Assembly: GCF_010501065.1 (NCBI RefSeq) | Contig: NZ_QVMM01000005.1 | Location: 1-64,000, forward strand | DNA length: 64,000 nt | Reading direction: 5' to 3' | Origin: Dysgonomonas sp. 216 | GTDB lineage: Bacteria > Bacteroidota > Bacteroidia > Bacteroidales > Dysgonomonadaceae | Shown: in pieces, positions 39,904 to 48,790 of the stretch | Position numbering within the stretch: position 1 is the first letter of the stretch | Layout: each line of letters opens with the position of its first letter | The notes under the pieces: model-generated | The model's input: the letters and a program-made list of their open reading frames with translations, nothing else | What the model was told of the DNA's origin: nothing | The model's database searches: none | Program-made: the position numbers and the translations under genes

Positions 39904-41280
39904 ATGAAAGAATTAAAATCGATATATTTCCTTGGTATAGGAGGAATCGGGATGAGTAATCTTGCACGCTATTTTTTATCGAAAGGTAAAAAGGTGGCAG
40001 GATACGACCGAACCGAGACTCAGCTCACACAAAACCTTGAAAAAGAAGGGTGTAACATTCACTATACGGATAATATTGATTTAATTCCCGATAGCTTTAA
40101 AAATAAAGAAACCACACTTATAGTTTATACACCCGCAATGCCAGCCGACAGTGCCGAACTTAATTATTTCAGGGGACAAGAGTTTACATTGCAGAAAAGA
40201 GCACAGGTATTAGGCGAAATAACAAAATCGAGTAAAGCTCTTTGTTGTGCAGGCACCCACGGGAAAACAACCACGTCGAGCATGCTTGCCCATATATTGA
40301 AACAATCGCATCTGGGTGTTAATGCATTTTTAGGCGGCATACTCAAAAATTACGGAACAAATCTTTTGCTCGACGAAAAAAGCGATTTTACGGTAATCGA
40401 AGCTGACGAATACGATCGTTCTTTTCATTGGCTTCATCCATATATGGCACTGATAACATCGGTTGACCCCGACCATTTGGATATTTACGGAACAGAAGAA
40501 GAGTATTTAAAAAGTTTTGAGCATTTTACCTCTCTGATACAGCCTGACGGTGCTTTAGTCGTAAAACACAATATAAAACTTGCACCAAAAACCGACCGGA
40601 CTGTAAAAATATACACCTACTCTATCGAAAAAGGTGATTTCAGAGCTGAGAATGTAAAGATCGGGAATGGAGAAATCAGGTTTGATTTTGTTACTCCTAA
40701 AGAAGTCATAAAAAATATAGAGTTAGGAGTTCCTGTTAAAATTAATATCGAAAATGCAATAGGAGCAATGGCTTTAGCCTGGCTTAATGGAACAACAGCC
40801 GAAGAACTTCGCACATCAATGGCTACATTTGGTGGCGCAAAAAGGCGTTTTGACATTCTGTTTAAATCCGATTCAATTGTTCTTATCGACGACTATGCCC
40901 ACCATCCGCAAGAGTTGGAAGCTAGTATAAAATCGGTTAAAGAATTATATGCCCCCAAAAAGGTTACAGGCATATTTCAACCGCATTTATACAGTCGAAC
41001 AAAGGACTTTGCTAAAGAATTTGCCGAAAGCCTTTCGTTGCTGGACGAACTTATTCTGCTTGATATATATCCGGCACGGGAAAAGCCGATCGAGGGTATT
41101 ACATCCCAAATTATATTCGATAATGTTACATGCCTGAAAACTCTTTGCAAAAAAGACGAACTCATCGGGTTATTAAAACAAAAAAACGACATAGAAGTGT
41201 TGCTAACTATCGGTGCCGGCGATATTGACCAGATGCTCGGTCAGATAAAAGATGTACTGATTGAAAAAACGAAAAAATGA
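39904..41280 (+). CDS. murC: UDP-N-acetylmuramate--L-alanine ligase MurC
   Basis: First Mur ligase of the stem peptide pathway. The 458-residue protein has YFLGIGGIGMSNLARYF at the N-terminus, the ATP loop CAGTHGKTTTSSMLAHIL, EADEYDRSFHWL, TSVDPDHLDIY and LIDDYAHHPQELEAS. It overlaps ftsQ by 4 bp (ATGA at 41277), suggesting coupled translation. Confidence 0.97.
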   Translation: MKELKSIYFLGIGGIGMSNLARYFLSKGKKVAGYDRTETQLTQNLEKEGCNIHYTDNIDLIPDSFKNKETTLIVYTPAMPADSAELNYFRGQEFTLQKRAQVLGEITKSSKALCCAGTHGKTTTSSMLAHILKQSHLGVNAFLGGILKNYGTNLLLDEKSDFTVIEADEYDRSFHWLHPYMALITSVDPDHLDIYGTEEEYLKSFEHFTSLIQPDGALVVKHNIKLAPKTDRTVKIYTYSIEKGDFRAENVKIGNGEIRFDFVTPKEVIKNIELGVPVKINIENAIGAMALAWLNGTTAEELRTSMATFGGAKRRFDILFKSDSIVLIDDYAHHPQELEASIKSVKELYAPKKVTGIFQPHLYSRTKDFAKEFAESLSLLDELILLDIYPAREKPIEGITSQIIFDNVTCLKTLCKKDELIGLLKQKNDIEVLLTIGAGDIDQMLGQIKDVLIEKTKK

Positions 41281-42008
41281 AGAAAGCTTTAATTATCATA
41301 GCAGCATGTATATTGGCGGGATATTTGATTTTCGCCGCATTCTTTTTCGAATCGCAACCTAAATCGCAGTTATGTTCGCAATTCGAAGTTGTTTCGGTCG
41401 ATAATAAAGGACAAAACCTTGTAGATGTTGCCGAGATAGAGAAAGAAATAACCCAAAAAGGGCTGAACCCTTTTGGCGTAAATATTAAAGATATAAACAC
41501 ATACCAGATAGAGCAAGCAATACTCGAAAACAAACTGATAAAAACAGCCAAAGTTTTCGTTACCGGAGACGGAGGAGTTAGAGCCGAGATTATAAACCGT
41601 AAACCGGTTTTACGAATAATCAATAATTCAGGCGAAAGTTACTATATAGATAATGACGGAGAAAAAGTACCCTTGTCGAAAGTATTCACAGCCGATTTAC
41701 CTTTGGCCACAGGAGCAATAAGCGAAAAATTTGCAAAAGAGGAACTTCTTAACTTTGCTTATTTTTTGTCAGAAAATACTTTTTGGGATAATCTCATCGA
41801 ACAGATAGTTGTTTTACCCAACGAAGAAGTAAAGCTTGTCCCCCGAATAGGTCGGCAAGAAATTCTTTTTGGCAAACTTGAAGGTTACGAAGAGAAATTC
41901 GATAAATTAAAACTATTTTACGAAAAAGGCCTCTCCGAAACAGGTTGGGATCGTTATTCCGCAATTAATCTAAAATATAATAAACAAGTTATCGGTACAA
42001 AGCGTTGA
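41277..42008 (+). CDS. ftsQ: Cell division protein FtsQ
   Basis: A 243-residue bitopic protein with one N-terminal membrane helix (about 4-22), then a periplasmic region with a POTRA-like domain (about 34-103, with LVDVAEIEKEITQKG) and a beta domain. FtsQ recruits FtsL/B and the septal synthases. Sequence conservation with E. coli is low; the call rests on topology, length and position murC-ftsQ-ftsA. Confidence 0.88.
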   Translation: MKKALIIIAACILAGYLIFAAFFFESQPKSQLCSQFEVVSVDNKGQNLVDVAEIEKEITQKGLNPFGVNIKDINTYQIEQAILENKLIKTAKVFVTGDGGVRAEIINRKPVLRIINNSGESYYIDNDGEKVPLSKVFTADLPLATGAISEKFAKEELLNFAYFLSENTFWDNLIEQIVVLPNEEVKLVPRIGRQEILFGKLEGYEEKFDKLKLFYEKGLSETGWDRYSAINLKYNKQVIGTKR

Positions 42009-42014
42009 TTTGTA

Positions 42015-42022
42015 TAACTTTG
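42015..42022 (+). promoter_or_regulatory. Possible internal -7 element before ftsA
   Basis: TAACTTTG exactly matches TAnnTTTG and lies 30 bp before the ftsA ATG, just past the ftsQ stop. No clear -33 element. It could give extra ftsA-ftsZ transcription, as internal promoters do in other dcw clusters. Confidence 0.4.
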
Positions 42023-42051
42023 TAATCTGCCCTCAATATAATAAAGGAATT

Positions 42052-43449
42052 ATGGAACAAACAGGATTTATAGCATGTATAGATATGGGTAGCTCTAATA
42101 TAGTAGGGCTTCTCGGTCGTCGTAACGAGCAAGGCGTTATATCAATCCTTGCTTCAGAATCTGTACCCAGCGATTCATGCATTAAGCACGGAATCGTTTA
42201 CAATATAGACGAAGCCGCAGGCAGAGTAAAAAAACTACTCAACCTGCTCGAAAATAAAGTTGGCAAAAAAATAGGAAAAGTATATGTTTCTATTGCGGGC
42301 ATGTCGTTACGCTCTGTAAAGCACATCGAAAGCCGCTTTTTTGAAAGTGACACAGAAGTTACTTTTGCGATGATAGATAAACTTGAAATGCAAGCCAAGT
42401 CGCATACAATACCTTTGCTGACAAACTATGGAGCTATCGCCCCCGAAAAATATCTGGACGATCAACTTGTTGACGATCCAATCGGAAAGATTGCGAACAA
42501 AATAGAAATTGCATTCCAACTTATAACAGGGCGCCCCAATATTAAAGTCAATTTACAGCGATGCATAGCTATTAAAAATCAGACGAATATAGCCGGATTC
42601 ATAGTCGGAGCAGTAGCAACGGGAGCCATTCTGCTCGATGAAGAAGATAAAAATAAAGGCTGTGCATTAGTCGATTTTGGTGGTGGTACAACAACCGTAT
42701 CCATTTATAAAGACGGGCTATTGCGATATATGTCGGTTATACCTTTAGGTGGTAAAACCATTACAAAAGATATACAATCGCTTGATTTTACGGAAGAACA
42801 GGCCGAAAGCTATAAAATAAAATACGGACGTGTAGGGAAGAAAAAAGCGACCGACACATCCGGCATTCAGCATAGCAACGATGTAGATGTACGTGAACTC
42901 AATAAAATAATTCAGTATAGACAAGACGAGATATTAATGAATATTCTCAACCAAATAGAAGTATCGGGCTATACAGGAAAACTCGAAGCCGGAATAATTA
43001 TTACCGGAGGAGCTTCTCAAATGACAGGCCTGAACGAATATTTTGCCGACAAAGCAAAAGTAACCGTAAAAGAAGGTTCAGTGAAACGCCTATACATTAA
43101 TAATGCCATAGAACTGCTTCAGAAACCATCGTATTCGCAGTGTCTTGGCTCTATGTTATTTGCAACAGAAAATTGCGAAAAGATAGAGATCGTTCAAGAG
43201 CCCGAACCTGTGGAAGAGGTACCTCAGCCAATAAACCAGCATCACCAGCAAATGCCCGAACAAAACAAGGTGCAGCAACCACCGCAGGTTGAAGTAGCTA
43301 AAGCTAAAGAGCCTGAAGTATCAAAAGAGGAAGAAGAAGTTGAAGACGACACTAAAACAGGGCAAAAACCTGATGGACAGAGAACCCTCTTCGGTTTTTT
43401 CGGCAAGATCCACAAAATAGGTGATGCCATGTTTAAAGAAGAAAAATAA
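42052..43449 (+). CDS. ftsA: Cell division protein FtsA (actin-like)
   Basis: Actin-fold ATPase tethering FtsZ to the inner membrane. I start at ATG 42052 (465 residues, MEQTGFIACIDMG); an in-frame TTG at 42010 would add a non-conserved leader. Phosphate loop CIDMGSSNIVGLLG, the SHS2 1C region, CALVDFGGGTTTVSIY and IIITGGASQMTGL are present. The C-terminus has a 50-60 residue Glu/Pro/Gln-rich linker and ends in an amphipathic helix (LFGFFGKIHKIGDAMF), the expected membrane-targeting sequence. It is followed 29 bp later by ftsZ. Confidence 0.95.
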   Translation: MEQTGFIACIDMGSSNIVGLLGRRNEQGVISILASESVPSDSCIKHGIVYNIDEAAGRVKKLLNLLENKVGKKIGKVYVSIAGMSLRSVKHIESRFFESDTEVTFAMIDKLEMQAKSHTIPLLTNYGAIAPEKYLDDQLVDDPIGKIANKIEIAFQLITGRPNIKVNLQRCIAIKNQTNIAGFIVGAVATGAILLDEEDKNKGCALVDFGGGTTTVSIYKDGLLRYMSVIPLGGKTITKDIQSLDFTEEQAESYKIKYGRVGKKKATDTSGIQHSNDVDVRELNKIIQYRQDEILMNILNQIEVSGYTGKLEAGIIITGGASQMTGLNEYFADKAKVTVKEGSVKRLYINNAIELLQKPSYSQCLGSMLFATENCEKIEIVQEPEPVEEVPQPINQHHQQMPEQNKVQQPPQVEVAKAKEPEVSKEEEEVEDDTKTGQKPDGQRTLFGFFGKIHKIGDAMFKEEK

Positions 43450-43478
43450 AAGTTGAATCTGAAAAATAGCAACGAATT

Positions 43479-44780
43479 ATGAACGACGATATCTTAGAAT
43501 TCCAGTTTCCACGAAAAACGAGCCAGCTTATCAAAGTGATAGGTGTTGGCGGAGGTGGAGGTAATGCCGTCAATCACATGTATAATCAGGGTATTCACGA
43601 TGTATCTTTTGCATTGTGCAACACCGACAATCAGGCATTGGAACAATCGCCTGTGCATACAAAGGTTCAACTAGGCAAGCGCACCACCGAAGGGTTAGGT
43701 GCCGGCAACCGCCCCGAAATAGCCAAAGCCGCAGCCGAAGAAAGCAAAGAAGATATTCAGCAATTACTTGGCGACGGAACTAAAATGGTATTTATAACTG
43801 CCGGTATGGGAGGTGGTACCGGAACAGGTGCCGCACCTGTTGTTGCACGCATAGCCAAAGAGATGGATATACTTACAGTGGGAATTGTAACTATACCTTT
43901 TGTTTTCGAAGGCAGAAAAAAGATTATTCAGGCACTGAAAGGTGTTGAAGAAATAGCAAAAAATGTTGATGCACTTTTGGTTATAAACAACGAAAGACTA
44001 ATTGATATTTATGCCGACCTTACAATCCCGAACGCTTTTGCAAAAGCCGACGACACACTTACCATTGCAGCAAAAGGTATTGCCGAAATAATAACAGTTC
44101 ACGGACATATAAACCTCGACTTTGCCGATGTTAAAACCATACTGAAAGACGGAGGTGTAGCAATTATGAGTAGCGGCTACGGAGATGGAGACAACCGTGT
44201 GGAAGATGCCATTAAGAATGCATTACATTCTCCTTTGTTAAACAACAACGACGTGTTTGCCGCAAAAAAAATATTATTCAATATTTATTCGGGCGAAAAA
44301 CCTCTTATCGTGGAAGAAATGGCTGCCGTGTCGGATTTCATGAAGCTATTTGGAAACGAAGTTGAAGTAATTTGGGGAACAGCAACCGAAGAAGGACTGA
44401 AAGACGACAAAATAAAAATAACCCTGCTTGCCACCGGATTCGGGATGTCGAGTATTCCGGGTATTGACGACAGCTTGCTTGACGATCTTACGGAAGAAGA
44501 AGCCAGACAGGAAGAAGAACGCCTGCATAGAGAAGAAGATGAAAAGCGTCGTATAAACGCAATGATAGAAGAGCATTACGGCAAAGAAAACATGAAGGAA
44601 ATGAGCCTTCCCACATTCTTTACACCTAAGCCTTACATTTTGTCGGAAGACGATTTGGATGACGACAAAGTTATTGAAGCTTTAGAGAAAACTCCAATGA
44701 TGAAACGTGGAGAAAACTTTAATCCACACGACTACCAGAGCAATTCTAAAAAATCGACAGGAAATTTATTTGAAGAATAA
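43479..44780 (+). CDS. ftsZ: Cell division protein FtsZ (tubulin-like GTPase)
   Basis: Forms the Z ring. The 433-residue protein has VGGGGGNAVNHM, the tubulin signature GGGTGTGAAPVVA and the T7 synergy loop NLDFADVKTIL. After the globular part comes a charged Glu/Arg-rich segment (about 340-370) and a tail with EKTPMMKRGENF, which may be the C-terminal peptide that binds FtsA, here followed by another 25 or so residues rather than ending the protein. It closes the conserved dcw order. Confidence 0.97.
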   Translation: MNDDILEFQFPRKTSQLIKVIGVGGGGGNAVNHMYNQGIHDVSFALCNTDNQALEQSPVHTKVQLGKRTTEGLGAGNRPEIAKAAAEESKEDIQQLLGDGTKMVFITAGMGGGTGTGAAPVVARIAKEMDILTVGIVTIPFVFEGRKKIIQALKGVEEIAKNVDALLVINNERLIDIYADLTIPNAFAKADDTLTIAAKGIAEIITVHGHINLDFADVKTILKDGGVAIMSSGYGDGDNRVEDAIKNALHSPLLNNNDVFAAKKILFNIYSGEKPLIVEEMAAVSDFMKLFGNEVEVIWGTATEEGLKDDKIKITLLATGFGMSSIPGIDDSLLDDLTEEEARQEEERLHREEDEKRRINAMIEEHYGKENMKEMSLPTFFTPKPYILSEDDLDDDKVIEALEKTPMMKRGENFNPHDYQSNSKKSTGNLFEE

Positions 44781-44807
44781 AACAAATCAATAAAACAATA
44801 ACAACAT

Positions 44808-45257
44808 ATGAGCTTATTTGAGAAAGTCAGCGCAGACATAAAAGCAGCAATGCTAGCTAAAGATAAAGTAAAACTTGAAGCTTTACGCGGAGTAAAAAAA
44901 GAATTTATCGAAGCTAAAACAGCGAAAAACTCGGATGGGGAGTTATCCGACGAAACAGCTATTGCAATATTACAAAAGATGGTAAAACAACGCCGCGAAA
45001 GTGCTGGAATTTATTCTTCACAAGGGCGCCCCGATTTGGCAGAAAACGAACTTGCCGAAGTTGGAGTATTAGAGGTTTATTTACCTAAACAGCTTACTCA
45101 AGATGAACTTGAAGCCAAACTGAAAGAAATTATGGCTCAGGTTGGCGCCAGCACTCCCGCCGATATGGGAAAAGTTATGGGTGTGGCAACAAAAGCTCTT
45201 GCAGGAGTTACAAACGGAAAAGCAATTTCCGATACAGTGAAAAAACTGTTAAGCTAA
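44808..45257 (+). CDS. GatB/YqeY domain-containing protein
   Basis: A 149-residue YqeY-like protein (LFEKVSADIKAAMLAKDK, LRGVKKEFIEAK, MVKQRRESAGIY, VLEVYLPKQLTQDELE, ADMGKVMGVATKAL). The family shares the C-terminal helical tRNA-binding domain of the GatB amidotransferase subunit; its function as a stand-alone protein is not established. It follows ftsZ by 27 bp and is last before a strong terminator, so it is probably transcribed with the dcw cluster. Confidence 0.9.
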   Translation: MSLFEKVSADIKAAMLAKDKVKLEALRGVKKEFIEAKTAKNSDGELSDETAIAILQKMVKQRRESAGIYSSQGRPDLAENELAEVGVLEVYLPKQLTQDELEAKLKEIMAQVGASTPADMGKVMGVATKALAGVTNGKAISDTVKKLLS

Positions 45258-45282
45258 ATATATTTTCATTACCTTATAAGTC

Positions 45283-45320
45283 ATCCCCTGAAAACCGTTG
45301 GTTTACAGGGGATTCTTTTA
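45283..45320 (+). terminator. Terminator of the dcw cluster
   Basis: An 8-bp GC-rich stem (ATCCCCTG 45283-45290 with CAGGGGAT 45306-45313) continues after one A-A mismatch into AAACC/GGTTT, closing on a GTT loop, and is followed by TCTTTTA. It lies 26 bp after the YqeY gene stop. Confidence 0.88.
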
Positions 45321-45371
45321 TCTACATACAAGGTACAAAACTTCAATAGGTAAATTGGGAACTACAATATT

Positions 45372-46583
45372 TTATAAATCGGCTGGTTGATTCTTTTTTA
45401 GGCGTGTATAAGCCGGATCATAATTAGAAATCCACCACTTATACATTAAAGTCGCAAAAACACAGTAAATAACGGCATGTATCCAAAGTGTTATAAACTC
45501 GGTTTTAATATCGGCCAGAGTAGCACCCATAGTATTCACTTTTACAAAAGCATGTATTGCCGGTGTAGACGGAATCATATATCCTATCGCCTTCAGTGGT
45601 TCGGGAATAGCAGTCCAAGGCCATGATATCCCGGAAATAAATAAAAATGGAATACTTGTAAAAACAAACAGGAGCATTATAAACTCACGTTGTGACGAGA
45701 AATATGATATTGTCATAGCAAAAAAGGTCGCCGCCAAAAGATAAGGTATTAGAAATGCCAGAATAGTTAACGGGTCGCCTATCTGTGGAAACCTGAATAA
45801 ATAAGGAACAACCCGTAATACCCAAACCGATATAACAAGGTAAAGTGTTGAATAACACATTGCCTTACCAATAGTTAAGTTTACCGACCTTATATTACGA
45901 TTCACATTACTGAACGAGGCCATCGCAAAGCGTTTCTTATCGTTATGTGTACCTACTATCGTTCCGATTCCCAAAACCAGTGTTTGTTGCAATACAAGAA
46001 TAAGTATTGCCGGCACAAGAAAACTGGCAAAACCGTTTTGTGTATTATAAAAAGGTACCCATTCGTAATCAATAGCCTGCATTGTCGACTCATCCTGATT
46101 TTGCGTACTATATCCCATTTCGGCAACCCTTATATTTGCTCCCATATCGAGCGAAACTTCCGTTGCCGACAAGAGGAACGATTTGTAGAACAACAGGCTG
46201 CTCATATCGGAATATACCATTACCTGTGTTTGTTGCACTGTATTGATATTTTTCGAAAAGTCGGAAGGAATATAAAGTATGCCGTAAACTTCTTTCCGCC
46301 TCATGGCTTCCTGTGCTTCTTCCATGTCGGCTGCTACTCCTACGACTTTAACATCGCCCGTAGCATCTACCTTACGGATAAACTCGCGCGACAACGATGA
46401 ATGCGAGCCGTCAACAACAACCAACTTCGCTTCATGAACCACCTCATTGTTATATATTAGGCTATACAAAAGCGGATATGACAATGGTACAATAAAGAAT
46501 AACAAGATTACAGCCGGATCGCGAAATACGACTTTAAACTCGTTAATACACACATGATATATGTCGATAATTGATTCCCTCAT
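45372..46583 (-). CDS. ABC-2 type transporter permease (second of pair)
   Basis: A 403-residue inner-membrane protein of the ABC2_membrane/YhhJ-YbhR type: one N-terminal helix (about 25-45), a large periplasmic domain (about 50-185) and five or six C-terminal helices with FLFISGISWPWTAIPEPLKAIGYMIPSTPAIHAF. It overlaps the upstream permease gene by 4 bp (46580-46583). It is the last gene of a tolC-hlyD-permease-permease operon, probably half of an inner-membrane heterodimer exporting an unknown substrate. No ATP-binding subunit is encoded nearby. Confidence 0.87.
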   Translation of the reverse strand: MRESIIDIYHVCINEFKVVFRDPAVILLFFIVPLSYPLLYSLIYNNEVVHEAKLVVVDGSHSSLSREFIRKVDATGDVKVVGVAADMEEAQEAMRRKEVYGILYIPSDFSKNINTVQQTQVMVYSDMSSLLFYKSFLLSATEVSLDMGANIRVAEMGYSTQNQDESTMQAIDYEWVPFYNTQNGFASFLVPAILILVLQQTLVLGIGTIVGTHNDKKRFAMASFSNVNRNIRSVNLTIGKAMCYSTLYLVISVWVLRVVPYLFRFPQIGDPLTILAFLIPYLLAATFFAMTISYFSSQREFIMLLFVFTSIPFLFISGISWPWTAIPEPLKAIGYMIPSTPAIHAFVKVNTMGATLADIKTEFITLWIHAVIYCVFATLMYKWWISNYDPAYTRLKKNQPADL

Positions 46584-47746
46584 CCTTCGTATACATTATC
46601 GGTTAAAAACTTCTTTACCCGCGGATAAAACAGGAAAGCAACAGCCATAAAACCTAACAAGGCCGCATAATGAAAAGCCGAATACCCGACAGGTATTCCA
46701 TTCAGAGCCTGATCTACATAAATCAGAAAGAAATGCCTTAAAGGAAAAAGATAACTTAACGCTTGCAACCACGAATCCATTCCCAACACAGGAAACGAAA
46801 AGCCTGATATAGAAAAAGCGACCATACCCCACAGGCTGGCAATACTTAATGCTAAACGATAATTTTTAAATATGCCTAACAATATAAGCCCTAAACCCTG
46901 TGCGCTTATTATAAGAAACAAATAATTAATACCCATAGGCAAAAAACCCGAATGCAGCGGAAACCCGTTATAATAGTATAAAACCGACATAAACAATAGA
47001 GCTATCACAAAAAATATAACCGTATAAGGTAACAACTTTCCGGCAACTACTTTAATAATCGAACCATCGCCCATTTGCATAAGCTTACGTCCTGTTCCTG
47101 CTTTTACTTCCGAACCTAACGCCGAAATAGTAAACATTAATATCAATAGTTGCAATATACCGGGCAGTATTGTATTGTTTAAATATACCGAATAGTTCAG
47201 CCACGGATTACCCAAAGGATGTGCTTCTACAGCTATTGGTTGAAGAACTGGCATAATTTGCCCTTCGCTATACCCCTGTGCTTCTGCCATCTGTAAGCCA
47301 ACGGATGCCGAAGCCAGTACCGATATTGTTTTTAAATCCTGAAACAATAAAGAGCCTGAAATCAGAAACGCATTATTAGTATAAAACACCAGTTTGGGAC
47401 GATTGCCGGAAATAGCTTTTTTCGAAAATTCGCGGGGAATGGTAAGTACAGCATATACCTCCGCCCTTTCCATTCGCTGTCTGGCCTCCTGAAAAGATAG
47501 ACTCTTAAACTTTATATCCGTTTTCGGAAAAGCGTCAAGTTGACGAATAAGCTGACGCGAAGTTGTAGTATTATCCATATCGACAACGGCAATAGGTATT
47601 TTTGTGGGCAATCCCTCATTCATCATCGGAATAAGGACAATGAGTATAAGCAGAGGAACAACAATTATGCCCCATATACATATTTTAGAAGTAGAAATAC
47701 GAAACCACTCCCGTTTTACAATTGCCCATATACCGGTTTCTGCCAT
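46580..47746 (-). CDS. ABC-2 type transporter permease (first of pair)
   Basis: A 388-residue paralogue of the next gene with the same plan: an N-terminal helix (about 20-41), a periplasmic domain (about 45-175) and a C-terminal helical bundle with SGFSFPVLGMDSWLQALSYLFPLRHFFLIYVDQ. Pairing with a membrane-fusion protein and a TolC-type channel points to export of a small or lipophilic compound across both membranes. The start lies 10 bp after the hlyD-like stop. Confidence 0.87.
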   Translation of the reverse strand: MAETGIWAIVKREWFRISTSKICIWGIIVVPLLILIVLIPMMNEGLPTKIPIAVVDMDNTTTSRQLIRQLDAFPKTDIKFKSLSFQEARQRMERAEVYAVLTIPREFSKKAISGNRPKLVFYTNNAFLISGSLLFQDLKTISVLASASVGLQMAEAQGYSEGQIMPVLQPIAVEAHPLGNPWLNYSVYLNNTILPGILQLLILMFTISALGSEVKAGTGRKLMQMGDGSIIKVVAGKLLPYTVIFFVIALLFMSVLYYYNGFPLHSGFLPMGINYLFLIISAQGLGLILLGIFKNYRLALSIASLWGMVAFSISGFSFPVLGMDSWLQALSYLFPLRHFFLIYVDQALNGIPVGYSAFHYAALLGFMAVAFLFYPRVKKFLTDNVYEG

Positions 47747-47756
47747 CGCTATTTTC

Positions 47757-48743
47757 TTATTTAATTATAAGTGACATTCCGGGTCTTACTTCAGGAATCT
47801 CCGATGTAAATCTGGCTCTCACCTCAAATGTTTTACGGTCATAGCTTCCTGTTGTTTTAGTAGACTTCCACGCCGCATAAGAGCCCAAATCTTTAATATA
47901 ATACACATTAAGTTCCACTTCTTTATCAAGAGCCGGAACAAACGCTTTAATTTTTTTATCTATCGCAAATCCCGACAACCGATCTTCGCGCACATTAAAT
48001 GTAGCCCATTTGTCAGAAGTTTTCATAACATTCATTACCGGTGCCCCCGACCCAACAAGCTCTCCTTCGTTCGGAAACTTTTCTGAGACTTCTCCATCAA
48101 CAGGCGATATCAAATAAGTTTCATTCACATAAGAACCAACTTCGGCAACTGCCCCTTTTGCTCTTTCCAACAATGCCTCTGCCGCCATTTTATCTTCAAG
48201 TTCTGCTCCGTTTTTAGCCATATCGTACTGAGATTTAGCCGCCTTCTCGGTAGCAACCATCGCTTTATAGTTTGCATCGGCTTCGTCTCGCTTCTGAGCA
48301 GTCATAACACCCTGATCATATAAGCGTTGCACCCGGTCGTACGATTTTTTTGCGATATCCACTCCGGCTATAGCCTTTTGCCACATCTCGTATGCACCTT
48401 GTATCTGCTCAGCCCGTGCACCTTTAATCGCCTTCTGATTTTGCGCAGCAGCACCTTGCTCAGCAGCTGTAGCCTGCGATAATTTAGCTTCGATATCCGG
48501 AGCACTAAGCACGGCAAGCGTATCGCCTTTTTTCACTTTGTCTCCTTCTTCTACAAAATATCGGGATATACGTCCCGGCACTTTACTCGATATACGTACT
48601 TCGGTTATCTCGGCTTCACCTTGTATTATATTATCGTCGTGCCCAAGGAAAAAGAAGCCGTAAAATGCCACCAATACTATAAACAGTATAAATGCAAGTA
48701 TAGGTATAAGTTTCGATCCTGTTTTCTTATTTGTTGTTTCCAT
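47757..48743 (-). CDS. HlyD/EmrA-type membrane fusion protein
   Basis: Periplasmic adaptor linking the inner-membrane permeases to the TolC-like channel. The 328-residue protein has one N-terminal membrane anchor (about 12-31), a split lipoyl/biotinyl domain (ITEVRISSKVPGRISRYFVEEGDKVKKGDTLAVL and the later YLISPVDGEVSEKFPNEGELV region), an alanine-rich coiled-coil hairpin (about 80-200) and a beta-barrel domain. It follows tolC by 47 bp in the same operon. Confidence 0.92.
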   Translation of the reverse strand: METTNKKTGSKLIPILAFILFIVLVAFYGFFFLGHDDNIIQGEAEITEVRISSKVPGRISRYFVEEGDKVKKGDTLAVLSAPDIEAKLSQATAAEQGAAAQNQKAIKGARAEQIQGAYEMWQKAIAGVDIAKKSYDRVQRLYDQGVMTAQKRDEADANYKAMVATEKAAKSQYDMAKNGAELEDKMAAEALLERAKGAVAEVGSYVNETYLISPVDGEVSEKFPNEGELVGSGAPVMNVMKTSDKWATFNVREDRLSGFAIDKKIKAFVPALDKEVELNVYYIKDLGSYAAWKSTKTTGSYDRKTFEVRARFTSEIPEVRPGMSLIIK

Positions 48744-48790
48744 TTTTATCGAATGTATTTTTAGTTCTATTTATTTCTATCTGAATATGA

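Noticed and set aside
42010..42051. TTG start for ftsA at 42010
   Set aside because: The added residues are not FtsA-like and overlap a -7 promoter element; ATG 42052 begins the conserved sequence.
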